Assembly: GCA_041432705.1 (NCBI GenBank)
Contig: JAPWAE010000002.1
Coordinates: forward strand, 310,001 to 374,000
From: Pauljensenia sp018375675
GTDB lineage: Bacteria; Actinomycetota; Actinomycetes; Actinomycetales; Actinomycetaceae
Length of the DNA: 64,000 bases
Direction of reading: 5' to 3'
This document shows, piece by piece, positions 45,343 to 54,852 of this stretch (position 1 is the stretch's first letter; every line of letters begins with the position of its first letter). The notes under the pieces were generated by a model. The model was not told where the DNA came from. It did not search any database and worked only from the letters and a program-made list of their open reading frames with translations. A program made the translations under genes and the position numbers.

Positions 45343-46221
45343 CTACTTGGTGCCAATCCGCGTCGGGCGTGCCCGCAACAGCGCGCTGAGAACGGCGCGT
45401 AGAAACCGGCCCGACCGCGACGGCAGACGGCGATCGGGAGCAAGGAATGGCCCCTCCGGGCGCCATACATATGGGTTGTGGCTGAGTGGCCCCGGCCATG
45501 TCGACGCAACGACGGTGGCCGGCGCAGGCAGTGGGAGCAGCGGGCTCACCCAGGATCCCGCCGTCACGTAAATGTGCATCAGTCCATCGATGCTCTCGAA
45601 AAATCCACCCTCGACAACCGACGCAGGAAAACCCACGGGATCAAATGCGTAGACGTGCTCGAGCGCCGGGGGAGTGGCCACAGCAGCAGCGTACAGCGCG
45701 AGATTCGCACCCTTCGAATGACCGATGACGACGATCGGTCCTGTTGCTTGCGACGCAGCGTGTGCCAAGTACTTGGCCGACCATCGCTGCGAATCGGTCG
45801 GAAAATCAAGGCCGAAGCGGGCACCCTCCGCCCACCCAACCGCGCTCGCATCCGTCCCGCGGAAGACCACGTAGGTCGCCCCGGCCTCGTCGATGAAGGT
45901 AACTGCGCCGAACTGAGCGAGCGGGTTCGACCTTAGCCGAGTGACCGCGTCGCGCACGCGCAGGCCCCCGAAGCGCGCGCTCGCACCGGCGGCCTCGAGG
46001 AGGGGACGATCGGCGTGGGACGCCAACGAATAGCGATACAGGGATGGAATGGACGAGGCCTGGGCGAGCTCTCGGAGCAGGCATCCGCGCGGGGAGCGAG
46101 GCCCGGGCAGAGCGTGAAAATCCACATAGACCAGGCACGAGAGAACGAGAGCGTCGGCGGGGGAGAGGTCTGCTCGTAGCGGTGTGCACGAGTCTCGGGC
46201 GTGCTCGATGACAGTGGTCAC
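45343..46221 (-). CDS. Alpha/beta-hydrolase (DUF2974/Mbeg1-like lipase fold)
   Basis: A 292-residue protein. GTG at 46221 is preceded by GGAGGAGG; the longer start at 46254 is less likely. Nucleophile elbow VIGHSKGANLALYAA places the catalytic Ser near residue 168; FIDEAGATYVVFRGTDASAVGWAE, with FRGT as the oxyanion strand, and HVYAFDPVGFP follow the DUF2974 pattern of putative lipases/esterases. No signal peptide is evident, so it is probably cytoplasmic or non-classically located. Substrate unknown. The word at 45879 encodes DEAGA here. Confidence 0.83.
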   Translation of the reverse strand: MTTVIEHARDSCTPLRADLSPADALVLSCLVYVDFHALPGPRSPRGCLLRELAQASSIPSLYRYSLASHADRPLLEAAGASARFGGLRVRDAVTRLRSNPLAQFGAVTFIDEAGATYVVFRGTDASAVGWAEGARFGLDFPTDSQRWSAKYLAHAASQATGPIVVIGHSKGANLALYAAAVATPPALEHVYAFDPVGFPASVVEGGFFESIDGLMHIYVTAGSWVSPLLPLPAPATVVASTWPGPLSHNPYVWRPEGPFLAPDRRLPSRSGRFLRAVLSALLRARPTRIGTK

Positions 46222-46344
46222 GAGGCCTCCTCCTCTCCGTCGAGGGCCGGACAATCGCGGTCGTGTTGGACGTCACCAACGCTCGATTTTGCCGGATGGC
46301 CCTGTGCTGTGTACTATATCCGAGTGCCCGAAAGGGTGCCGGTT

Positions 46345-46421
46345 GGGCCTATAGCTCAGTAGGTTAGAGCGCAGTCCTGATAAGACTGAGGTCGGTGGTT
46401 CGAGCCCACCTAGGCCCACCA
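46345..46421 (+). tRNA. tRNA-Ile (GAU)
   Basis: Acceptor GGGCCTA pairs with TAGGCCC; D arm AGCTCAGTAGGTTAGAGC; anticodon loop CTGATAA with anticodon GAT; T arm GTGGTTCGAGCCCAC; CCA is encoded. All cloverleaf arms fold. Confidence 0.96.
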
Positions 46422-46451
46422 TCCGCAGGCGAGCGAAAGCGGAGGATCATC

Positions 46452-46586
46452 ATGAAGAAATGGGTCACCTGTTGCGTGGCTGTCGGATCCGTCGTGGCCG
46501 TCGGCATCGCCGTCCGACAAATTCTTGTTGATCTTTCCGATAACGCTGATCTGTGGACGTCCGTCACGGACGCCGTGGAGGACTGA
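46452..46586 (+). CDS. DLW-39 family small membrane protein
   Basis: A 44-residue peptide starting MKKWVTCCVAVGSVVAVGIA, one predicted membrane helix, and the C-terminal DNADLWTSVTDAVED with the conserved DLW. GGAGG is upstream. This miniprotein is found between tRNA-Ile and tRNA-Ala near the origin of many Actinobacteria; function unknown. Confidence 0.85.
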   Translation: MKKWVTCCVAVGSVVAVGIAVRQILVDLSDNADLWTSVTDAVED

Positions 46587-46597
46587 GTTCCTCCAAC

Positions 46598-46670
46598 GGG
46601 GCTATGGCGCAATTGGTAGCGCACCTGCTTTGCAAGCAGGGGGTTACGGGTTCGAGTCCCGTTAGCTCCA
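46598..46670 (+). tRNA. tRNA-Ala (UGC)
   Basis: Acceptor GGGGCTA pairs with TAGCTCC (one G-T), anticodon loop CTTTGCAAG with anticodon TGC, T arm ACGGGTTCGAGTCCCGT. The CCA end is not encoded, unlike the neighbouring tRNA-Ile. Confidence 0.96.
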
Positions 46671-46677
46671 CGTGTCA

Positions 46678-46709
46678 CCCGCAACCTTATGGTTGCGGGT
46701 TTTCTTTTT
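46678..46709 (+). terminator. Terminator after the tRNA cluster
   Basis: CCCGCAACC (46678-46686) pairs with GGTTGCGGG (46691-46699), followed by TTTTCTTTTT. Confidence 0.93.
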
Positions 46710-46867
46710 GTGAGCTTTGACAATTTGAGCTGATCGGAGGCGGTGCTGAGGCCATATTGTGCGCTCGGATAAAACTTGTCCGACCACCTGGTTATAGGTG
46801 GGGCGCCAGGGTGCTCCGTCACAAAAAATACGCAAAGTGGCCCATCAGCTGCAGTGAAGCCCCATAT

Positions 46868-46899
46868 TTATCCACAGTGCTATGCACAGTTGTGTATAA
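46868..46899. promoter_or_regulatory. Pair of DnaA boxes upstream of the adhesin gene
   Basis: Perfect TTATCCACA (46868-46876) and near-match TGTGTATAA (46891-46899) in the 46710-47064 gap, about 12.7 kb from oriC. They could tie adhesin expression to DnaA or act as a titration site. A TATACA at 47034-47039 may be part of the adhesin promoter. Confidence 0.45.
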
Positions 46900-47064
46900 A
46901 CCGTGTGGACGGTTGTTTGTCGACGCCTCATCATTGTTTGAAAACTGACCTAGGCAGGAGGAGTTAGAGGGCTCCTGAGCTTGGAAAACACCCCCTTCAC
47001 ACTTGCTGCGAAACCCGTAGAATTGGCTTGAAATATACACTTTTCGCACATTCAGGAGAAGGCT

Positions 47065-50000
47065 GTGCACATCAATCACACGTGGTCGAAGGCCTCCAGG
47101 CCGGCCCAGCTGCTTGCCATGCTGGTCACGACCGCCCTCGTTATGCTCGGCGTCACGACGCTGCCCACATATGCGGCGGCCCCGACGCTCAAACTCGCTA
47201 TCACACCCGACGAGACCTCGTACCTCTCAGGTGTCGAGCAGCGCTACGTCGTCGAGTTTTCCTGCGCCTCCACGACGGAGGACTGCGTCGACTCGGTCGT
47301 CAGCATCACGCTGCCCCATACGGTGACCCCCGCGGGTAACTCGAACCTCGACTCTGCCCCCGAAGGTGTCAACGCCACGGCCACCGCCGGCAAGAAGGTC
47401 GTCACCCCCACGATCAAGGCTCCGACCGCGGGCACCGACGGCCTCGTCACCTACAACCTTGGAACAGTCGCCGCCGGCTCCTCGTTCCAGACGGTCCTGA
47501 CCTTCACCGCCCCGCGCGGCGTGACCCCCGGCGGCTCCACCGTCACCCCCGTCGCGACCTTCACCTCGGGCGAGAGCAAGGAAACCTCCCAGGCGACCGT
47601 CACGATCAAGTCCGAGCCGACGCCTCAGCTGAGCAAGACCGGCCCGGTTGCGACCCCCAAGAACGTCGACGTGACCTACCAGATCACGCCGAAGTACGAC
47701 ACCAACGTGGACGGCCTCAACGGCAAGTCCAACATGACCGATGTCGTCATCACCGACCCGCTGCCCAAGTGCGCGAAGTACGTGTCCTCCTCGGCCTCGG
47801 GTAACACCAAGACGAACACGGCCGCAACCGTCGAGAGCTCCTACGACGCAGCGACCCACACCGTCACCTGGAACGTCGGCGACGTCAACCCCGCGTTCAT
47901 GAACATCGTCCTGTCCGTCACCGTCCACTACGACGACACCTGCACGGACGAGACCGTCACCAACACCGCGGAGCTCACCGGCAAGGAGATGCACAACGAG
48001 ACCAACGTTGTCACCGCCGACGCCTCCTTCACGCACCGCTTCGACAGCGAGATCCGCTACGGAGGTGGCTTCAACAAGCGTGCGATGAGCCAGTTCGAGC
48101 GCGGCAAGCAGGGCAACTGGCTGTACAGCTACTCCAACAACTCCAACGTCCCGGTCGTCATGGAGTACACCGACTACCTGACCTGTGGCCTCGCGTCCCC
48201 GACCGACGGCTCCAAGGACTGCGACAAGCCCCTCATGCGCGTCAAGACGATCGACACCCAGACGACGACGCCCATCGAGATCACCTACTGGACCAACAAG
48301 GGAAACACCGGCACTCAGACCGTCTACCGCGGCAAGGCATTTGACTTCTCCTCCTTCGCCGCCGACGAGTACCTGACCGTCTTCCACTACAAGCAGACGA
48401 TCCCCGCCGGTGAGTCGTCCATCCTCAACGTCGCCGGCCCCGTCGGCGCAGGCACCCCCACGACCGAGGACGGCACGACCTACGTCCAGGCCGACACCAA
48501 CTCCGCCGCATGGAAGGCCGGCAAGTCCGACCAGTACGTGCGCGTCCAGAACTGTGTCACCGACTGGTCCATGAAGTCCCTCGACGGCTCCCGATCCATC
48601 CAGATCCCCGCCGACGACTACTGCGACATCCTCACCCTGGGCACCGCGCTGCCCAAGTACTACAACGCCAAGTCCACCATCAAGGGCAACCTGGCGTCCC
48701 CCGGCTCTGAGGTCACCTTCAGCGTCACCGCGAACAACACCTCGACCGTCGTTGACTCCCAGCCCGTCATCTCCGACCTGCTGCCCTGCGGCATGACCTT
48801 CGTCGAGGACTCCGTCACCGGCGGCCCCGCAGGTAAGGAAAAGACCGTCACGGTCCGCGACGTCACCGACGCTACCGGCTGTACCCGCCAGCTCGTCCAG
48901 GTCACCTGGCCCGGCTACCAGACCAAGGGTGGCACCACCATCCAGCTGCGCGGCAAGGTCGGCCCCTCGATGAGCTCCGGCACGCACAAGAACGAGGCCT
49001 ATATCTCCGCGGCCGAACCCGAGTACGCGCTGACCTCCAAGAAGACCACGATCTGCTTCTACGGCTCCACCGACGACACCTACGATGTCAACGGTGACGG
49101 CTCGACCGCCGACCAGGTCTGCCCCGTCTCCTCGACCTTCACGGTCTCCGAGCAGGCTGGCGCAGACGTCGTCCTCGAGAGCCTCGGCTCCGTGGAAGGC
49201 TCGACCTACAAGAAGTACACCGACGGCGTGTCCATGATCCGCCAGGGTGAAGACGGCCAGTACCGCATCACCCCCACCAACTCCGGTAACGCGGACCTGT
49301 CCGACATGACCGTCTACGGCATCCTGCCCCACGTTGGCGACACCGCCATCCAGGGCGGCGACTCCCGTGGCTCCGAATGGGCGCCTATCCTCACCGGCCC
49401 GCTCCAGGTCGGCGCAGGCTCGGGCATCGACCCCTCGCAGGTCACCATCGAGTACTCCACCTCCTACAATCCCTGCCGCGGCGAAGTTATGAACCAGGGC
49501 GACGCCATGGCAGCCGGACCCGCCGGATGCGATAACAACTGGACCACCACCCCGGCCTCGTGGGCCGACGTGAAGTCCTACCGCATCTACATCAACGGCA
49601 AGGCCACCCCGATCAAGGCCGGCGCATCGATCCCGATCATTGCGCCCATTAAGGCCCCCGATAACGCGACCGGCATCGCCTACGAGTCCGTCGCGATCGC
49701 GGCCACCCAGGCCTCGAACAACCGCGCTATCCTGCCCGCCGAGCCGATCAAGGTCGCCATGGCCCTGGCGCTCGACGTCGCCCTCAACAAGACCGTTGTC
49801 TCCGACGCCTCCAACCTGAAGCCCGGAGACCAGGTCACCTACCGCATCGACGCCGGCAACATCGGCCAGGGCAAGGCCCCCGACCTCAAGGTCAAGGAAG
49901 CCTTCCCCGCCGGCACCACCTTCGTGTCCGCCGAAACGCACAAGTGCGCCTCCGGCTACACGACCGGCCTGCCGCAGGAATGTCGGGGCACCGACGAGGC

Positions 50001-53000
50001 CGGCACCTTCGACGGCACCACGTGGACGATCGGCGACATGCTCGCCGGCGAATACGCCTCGCTCTTCGTGACCGTCACGCTGAACGCCGGCACCGACGGC
50101 AAGACCCTCACCAACACGGCCGCCTTCGTGAACCCGCCCGAGTACGACCTCGTGCCCGGCAACAACTCCTCCTCGGCGTCCATCACCGTCAAGCACCGCC
50201 TGTCCGGCAAGGTGTACTACGACGCGAACGAGTCCTCCTCGTTCGACAACGGTGAGGACCCCTTCAAGGACATCACGGTCGAGCTGCTCGGCGCCGACGG
50301 TAACGTCGTCGCCACCACCAAGACCGACGCGGACGGCAACTACTCCTTCACCGGCCTCGACGCCGGAACCTACACGGTCAAGGTCACCAAGGCCGGCGAC
50401 ATCGCCGAGCTGACCCAGACCGAGGATCCGGACGGCACGAAGGACAACGCCTCCGGCGCGATCACGCTCAACGCCGACAACCCGGTCCGCGAGAACGTCA
50501 ACTTCGGCTACATCAAGAAGCACGCGATCTCCGGTAACGTCTACCTCGACCAGAACCGCGACAAGACGAAGAACACGGGCGATATCGACCTGTCCGGCGT
50601 CACCGTGAAGCTGCTCGACAAGGACGGCAACGTCGTGGGTACCACCACGACCGACAAGGACGGCAACTACTCCTTCACCGGCCTCAACGACGGCACCTAC
50701 ACCGTCCAGGTCGACAAGACCGGCCCGCTGGCGGACAAGGAGCAGACCGAGGACCCCTCCGGTAAGACGGACTCGCGCTCGCAGGCCATCACCTTCACGC
50801 GCACCGACCCGGACGTCACCAACGTCAACTTCGGCTACGCCGAGGATTACACCGTCTCCGGCACCGTCTACTACGACAAGGACCGCTCCGAGACCCTCAA
50901 CAACTCCGAGCCCGGCTTCGACGGCATCACCGTGAACCTGCTCGGCGAGGACGGCCAGGTCGTCGCGACGACCACGACGAAGGCAGACGGCACGTACTCC
51001 TTCTCCAAGCTGCCCGCCGGCAAGTACACCGTCAAGGTGGAGCCCTCCGACCTCCTCAAGAAGCTTGAGCAGACCGAGGATCCGGACGGCACCAAGGACA
51101 ACACCTCCGGCGTTGTCCAGGTCAACCACGACAACCCCTCCGTGAAGAATGTGAACTTCGGTTACGCCACGAACTACACGATCAAGGGCACCGTCTACCG
51201 TGACGCCGACCGCTCCGAGTCCCTCGAGGACGGCGAGAAGCTCTACCAGGGTGTGACCGTCGACCTCCTCGACACGGACGGTAACGTCGTGGCCACCACG
51301 ACCACCGACGCCAAGGGCGCCTACGCGTTCACCAACCTCGAGGAAGGCACCTACAAGGTCCGCGTCCGCAAGGAAGGCCCCATCGCCGACCTCATCCAGA
51401 CCGAGGACCCCGACGCCACCAAGGACAACACCTCCGGTGACATCACCCTCGAGCTGAACAACCCGATCAAGGAGAACGTCAACTTCGGGTACATCTCGAA
51501 CAACTCGATCTCCGGCACGGTCTACCGCGACGACAACCGCTCCAACTCCCTGAACGGGGGAGAGGCCGGCTACCCCGAGCAGACGGTCCAGCTCCTCGAC
51601 AAGGACGGATCGGTCATCGCGACCACCAAGACCGACGCCAACGGCAACTACTCCTTCGACAACCTGCCCGACGGCACCTACTCCGTTAAGGTCGTCAAGG
51701 ACGGAGCCCTCACCGACCTCGAGCAGACCGAGGACCCGGACGGCACCAAGGACAGCGCCTCCGAGCCCATCGTCCTGAACGAGGACAACCCCACGAAGAA
51801 GAACGTCAACTTCGGCTACGTGCCCGACTACTTCATCAAGGGCACGATCTACCGTGATGGCAACCGCTCCGGCGCGCTGGATAGCGACGAGAAGCTCTAC
51901 GAGGGCGTGACGGTCAACCTGGTGGACGCCGACGGCAACGTCGTCGCCACCACCACGACCGACGAGAAGGGCAACTACTCCTTCGACAAGCTCCCCGCGG
52001 GCACCTACTCCGTCAAGGTCGTTCAGGATGGCCCCATCGCCTCCCTCGAGCAGACCGGCGACCCGGACGCCACGAAGGACAACTCCTCCGAGCCCATCAC
52101 GCTGAACAACGACAACCCGTCCAAGACGGACGTCAACTTCGGCTACGTGAACAACAACTCCCTGTCGGGCACCGTCTACCGCGATGACTCGCGCAACGGC
52201 GACCAGGACGGCACCGAACCCGGATACTCCGGCGTGACGGTCCAGCTCCTCGACAAGGACGGCAACGTCGTGGGTACCACCACGACCGACGCCAACGGCA
52301 AGTACTCCTTCTCCAAGCTGCCCGACGGCACCTACTCCGTCAAGGTCGTCAAGGACGGCGAACTCGCCGACACCGAGCAGACCGAGGACCCGGACGCGAA
52401 CAAGGACAACGCCTCCGAACCGGTGACCCTGGGCGAGGACAACCCCTCCAAGGACAACATCGACTTCGGATACGTTCCCGACTACTCGATCCACGGCCTC
52501 GTCTACCGTGACGGTGACCGCGACGAGACGCACGGCGCGACCGAGAAGGGCTACGCCAACCAGACCGTCGAGCTGCGCGACAAGGACGGCAAGGTCGTCG
52601 CGACCACCACGACGGACGAAAACGGCGCCTACTCCTTCGAGAAGCTGCCCGCCGGCAACTACACTGTCAAGGTCGTCAAGGACGGTGCTCTCACCGACCT
52701 CGACCAGACGGAAGACCCGGACTCCACCAAGGACTCCACCTCCGGCGTCATCTCGCTCGGCAACGACCACCGCACCGAAACGGACGTCAACTTCGGCTAC
52801 ATCGCCAACAACTCCATTAACGGCACCATCTACCGCGACGGTGACCGCGACGGAAAGAAGGGCGACACCGAAGGACGCTACTCCGGCGTGACGGTCCAGC
52901 TCCTCGACAAGGACGGCAAGGTTATCGCCACCACGACGACCGACAAGGACGGCAAGTACTCCTTCGAGCACCTGCCCGACGGCACCTACTCCGTCAAGGT

Positions 53001-53922
53001 CGTCAAGGACGGCGCTCTCACCGATACCGACCAGACCGGCGACCCCGACAACAAGCTGGACAACGCGTCCGAGCCGATCACCCTCGACGAGAAGAACCCC
53101 ACCAAGGGCGACGTCGACTTCGGCTACGTCCCGAACAACACCATCAAGGGCACCGTCTACCGCGACGACAACCGCGACAAGACGATCAACGGTGACGAGC
53201 CCGGCCTCGAGCGAGTGAGCGTCCAGCTCCTCGACGAGAACGGCAAGGTCCTCCAGACCCTCGACACCGACGCGGACGGCAACTACGCCTTCCAGCACCT
53301 GCCCGACGGCAAGTACACCGTCAAGGTTGTGCGTTCCTCGTCCATCAAGGACTACGACCAGACCGAGGACCCCGACGCCACCGTCGACGACACCTCCGCG
53401 GTGTACACGATGGGCCCGGAGAACTCCCTGCAGGAAAAGGTCAACTTCGGCTACGTTCCGGACTACTCGATCGCTGGTCGCGTCTACCGCGACTCCGACA
53501 AGTCCGGCTCCTACACCGACGGTGAAGAGACCTTCTCCGGCGTTACGGTCGACCTGCTCGACAAGGGCGGCAACGTTGTGGCCACCACGACGACCGATAA
53601 GGACGGCAACTACTCCTTCGAGAAGCTGCCCGCCGGCACCTACCGCGTCAAGGTCCACCCGGACGGCGACCTCGCCGGCCTGGACCAGACCGAGGATCCG
53701 GACGGCATCGCCGACTCCATGTCCGGTGAGATCACGATCGGCTTCGACAACCAGAAGGTCACCGGCGTGAACTTCGGTTACGTCGCGCCCGACGTCCCGG
53801 CCACCAAGCCGAAGAAGGGCCTCGCGCGCACCGGCTTCGACGGCCTGATCGGCGGAGCGGGCCTGGGAGCGGCCGTCGTGGGTGGCATGTTCCTGTGGAT
53901 GCGTCGCCGTCGCCAGGACTGA
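47065..53922 (+). CDS. Giant LAXTG cell-wall-anchored adhesin with SdrD B-like repeats
   Basis: A 2285-residue surface protein. GTG start at 47065 after CAGGAGAA. Signal peptide ends near TYAAAP (residue 39). Residues about 40-1040 contain several beta-sandwich domains of the DUF11/isopeptide type (VTYQITPKYD, NTSTVVDSQPVISDLLPCGM, VTYRIDAGNIGQGKAPDL). Residues about 1043-2240 are 11 repeats of about 109 residues with SGTVYRDDNRSNSL, TTDANGNYSF, LPDGTYSVKVV, QTEDPD and VNFGY, the SdrD B-type calcium-binding stalk fold. The C-terminus is LARTG, a hydrophobic helix and RRRRQD: an LAXTG sortase signal. Likely an adhesin held away from the cell by the stalk. No sortase gene is seen nearby. Confidence 0.92.
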   Translation: MHINHTWSKASRPAQLLAMLVTTALVMLGVTTLPTYAAAPTLKLAITPDETSYLSGVEQRYVVEFSCASTTEDCVDSVVSITLPHTVTPAGNSNLDSAPEGVNATATAGKKVVTPTIKAPTAGTDGLVTYNLGTVAAGSSFQTVLTFTAPRGVTPGGSTVTPVATFTSGESKETSQATVTIKSEPTPQLSKTGPVATPKNVDVTYQITPKYDTNVDGLNGKSNMTDVVITDPLPKCAKYVSSSASGNTKTNTAATVESSYDAATHTVTWNVGDVNPAFMNIVLSVTVHYDDTCTDETVTNTAELTGKEMHNETNVVTADASFTHRFDSEIRYGGGFNKRAMSQFERGKQGNWLYSYSNNSNVPVVMEYTDYLTCGLASPTDGSKDCDKPLMRVKTIDTQTTTPIEITYWTNKGNTGTQTVYRGKAFDFSSFAADEYLTVFHYKQTIPAGESSILNVAGPVGAGTPTTEDGTTYVQADTNSAAWKAGKSDQYVRVQNCVTDWSMKSLDGSRSIQIPADDYCDILTLGTALPKYYNAKSTIKGNLASPGSEVTFSVTANNTSTVVDSQPVISDLLPCGMTFVEDSVTGGPAGKEKTVTVRDVTDATGCTRQLVQVTWPGYQTKGGTTIQLRGKVGPSMSSGTHKNEAYISAAEPEYALTSKKTTICFYGSTDDTYDVNGDGSTADQVCPVSSTFTVSEQAGADVVLESLGSVEGSTYKKYTDGVSMIRQGEDGQYRITPTNSGNADLSDMTVYGILPHVGDTAIQGGDSRGSEWAPILTGPLQVGAGSGIDPSQVTIEYSTSYNPCRGEVMNQGDAMAAGPAGCDNNWTTTPASWADVKSYRIYINGKATPIKAGASIPIIAPIKAPDNATGIAYESVAIAATQASNNRAILPAEPIKVAMALALDVALNKTVVSDASNLKPGDQVTYRIDAGNIGQGKAPDLKVKEAFPAGTTFVSAETHKCASGYTTGLPQECRGTDEAGTFDGTTWTIGDMLAGEYASLFVTVTLNAGTDGKTLTNTAAFVNPPEYDLVPGNNSSSASITVKHRLSGKVYYDANESSSFDNGEDPFKDITVELLGADGNVVATTKTDADGNYSFTGLDAGTYTVKVTKAGDIAELTQTEDPDGTKDNASGAITLNADNPVRENVNFGYIKKHAISGNVYLDQNRDKTKNTGDIDLSGVTVKLLDKDGNVVGTTTTDKDGNYSFTGLNDGTYTVQVDKTGPLADKEQTEDPSGKTDSRSQAITFTRTDPDVTNVNFGYAEDYTVSGTVYYDKDRSETLNNSEPGFDGITVNLLGEDGQVVATTTTKADGTYSFSKLPAGKYTVKVEPSDLLKKLEQTEDPDGTKDNTSGVVQVNHDNPSVKNVNFGYATNYTIKGTVYRDADRSESLEDGEKLYQGVTVDLLDTDGNVVATTTTDAKGAYAFTNLEEGTYKVRVRKEGPIADLIQTEDPDATKDNTSGDITLELNNPIKENVNFGYISNNSISGTVYRDDNRSNSLNGGEAGYPEQTVQLLDKDGSVIATTKTDANGNYSFDNLPDGTYSVKVVKDGALTDLEQTEDPDGTKDSASEPIVLNEDNPTKKNVNFGYVPDYFIKGTIYRDGNRSGALDSDEKLYEGVTVNLVDADGNVVATTTTDEKGNYSFDKLPAGTYSVKVVQDGPIASLEQTGDPDATKDNSSEPITLNNDNPSKTDVNFGYVNNNSLSGTVYRDDSRNGDQDGTEPGYSGVTVQLLDKDGNVVGTTTTDANGKYSFSKLPDGTYSVKVVKDGELADTEQTEDPDANKDNASEPVTLGEDNPSKDNIDFGYVPDYSIHGLVYRDGDRDETHGATEKGYANQTVELRDKDGKVVATTTTDENGAYSFEKLPAGNYTVKVVKDGALTDLDQTEDPDSTKDSTSGVISLGNDHRTETDVNFGYIANNSINGTIYRDGDRDGKKGDTEGRYSGVTVQLLDKDGKVIATTTTDKDGKYSFEHLPDGTYSVKVVKDGALTDTDQTGDPDNKLDNASEPITLDEKNPTKGDVDFGYVPNNTIKGTVYRDDNRDKTINGDEPGLERVSVQLLDENGKVLQTLDTDADGNYAFQHLPDGKYTVKVVRSSSIKDYDQTEDPDATVDDTSAVYTMGPENSLQEKVNFGYVPDYSIAGRVYRDSDKSGSYTDGEETFSGVTVDLLDKGGNVVATTTTDKDGNYSFEKLPAGTYRVKVHPDGDLAGLDQTEDPDGIADSMSGEITIGFDNQKVTGVNFGYVAPDVPATKPKKGLARTGFDGLIGGAGLGAAVVGGMFLWMRRRRQD

Positions 53923-53970
53923 GGATCATTCGGCCTGAGCCTCGACGAGGCAGTGGCTGAGTGAGCCGAC

Positions 53971-54000
53971 AAGGGGCGGGTACTTCGGTGCCCGCCCCTT
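53971..54000 (+). terminator. Terminator of the adhesin gene
   Basis: AAGGGGCGGG (53971-53980) pairs with CCCGCCCCTT (53991-54000) around a loop containing CTTCGG. It lies 48 bp after the stop. Confidence 0.85.
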
Positions 54001-54009
54001 TGGCGTACC

Positions 54010-54260
54010 CGGCTGCCTGCTGGGCCGGGCTGCTCGGTGTGCCCTGCTGGGCCGGGCTGCTCGGTGTGCCCTGCTGGGCCGGGCTGCTTTGTGCGCCCGT
54101 GGGCGGCGGCCCGCCCGCGAGCCGTCCGCGCCACGAGCTTCGCTCGGCGCGTCGCCTCGAAGCCCGGCCAGGCCCCGCCGCCGCCCACCGGCACCGCGGC
54201 AGGTCCCTCCGGCACCCTCCACACCAGTGGCGCTTGGTTGCTGATGTGTGGCTCGGCGCG
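54010..54260 (-). repeat. GC-rich dispersed element, copy C (minus orientation)
   Basis: The same ordered blocks as copies A and B on the minus strand, but with a tandem 33-bp expansion of GGGCCGGGCTGCTCGGTGTG near 54030-54090 (three units). It contains GCGGGCGGGCCGCCGCCCAC and GGGGCCTGGCCGGGCTTCGA in reverse. No supported gene. Confidence 0.75.
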
Positions 54261-54292
54261 TTGGCTGCGTGGATGTGTTGCTTGGTCCCAGC

Positions 54293-54311
54293 AATTTCGC
54301 ATGCAATTCCC
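54293..54311 (+). repeat. Third copy of the TTTCGCATGCAATTC element
   Basis: AATTTCGCATGCAATTCCC matches the inverted pair at 21354-21468, with patchy similarity continuing for about 50 bp. Confidence 0.6.
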
Positions 54312-54513
54312 TTGGGGATATTTCAAACTATGAATTCGTATCGTTGGTATTGCAATGTTTTGGGACGTTCTCAAAAAATGACTGAGGGAAATTATGTGCG
54401 ACTTTTGGTCAGTGCTGGCCCTCCTGCCGCGTTCTGTCCCGCAGTCGGGCCTGCGTCTCGCAGCCCGCCCGTGCCCTTCTTTGGTGTGCGCGTTGTGGAG
54501 AGGAAGCTCTGTT

Positions 54514-54614
54514 CTGGATAGGAACGGTGCTTCTGGATAGGAACGGTGCTTGTGGATAGCTTATTTACCTATCCAGAACGCGATAACCTATCCAGATTGT
54601 TGTTTCCTATCCAG
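54514..54614. repeat. Regularly spaced repeat array 3: two (three) direct then three inverted 9-mers, 19-bp step
   Basis: CTGGATAGG at 54514-54522 and 54533-54541, a degenerate GTGGATAGC at 54552-54560, then CCTATCCAG at 54568-54576, 54587-54595 and 54606-54614. Every step within an arm is exactly 19 bp. The two-direct/three-inverted order is that of the arrays at 44400 and 44630. Confidence 0.85.
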
Positions 54615-54660
54615 TTTGGTGGTATGTGCCAGCCCGGCGGCTTGCTTGCTGTGTCGCAGT

Positions 54661-54737
54661 GGGGGTTTTGCACGACATGAAGCCCCCTGATGGCGTGTTG
54701 TCGGCGTGTCGGACCCCCGTGTCGTGCAATTCCCCCC
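54661..54737 (+). repeat. Hairpin module H1, copy 2
   Basis: GGGGGTTTTGCACGACATGA pairs with 54716-54737 (GTGTCGTGCAATTCCCCCC end); the same 33-base centre length as copy 1. The changed pair (G-C for T-A) preserves the stem. Confidence 0.8.
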
Positions 54738-54775
54738 GCTTGGTGGCGGCGCGGCCGCGGCTTGGGGTGATGTGG

Positions 54776-54852
54776 CCGCCAAAGTGCAGACCCATTGGGC
54801 AAAAAACGCTGAAAACAGGCTGTTTTGGCTGAATGGGTCTGCGTTTTGGCGG
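54776..54852 (+). repeat. Hairpin module H2, copy 2
   Basis: CCGCCAAA...GCAGACCCATTGGG pairs with CTGAATGGGTCTGC...TTTTGGCGG. It has a longer outer stem than copy 1 and a different centre. Confidence 0.8.

Noticed and set aside
47227..53658. 2143-residue ORF antisense to the adhesin
   Set aside because: It is a mirror of the GC-rich repeats: Val/Gly/Asp-rich with no start signal or family. The plus-strand frame has signal peptide, repeats and sortase signal.
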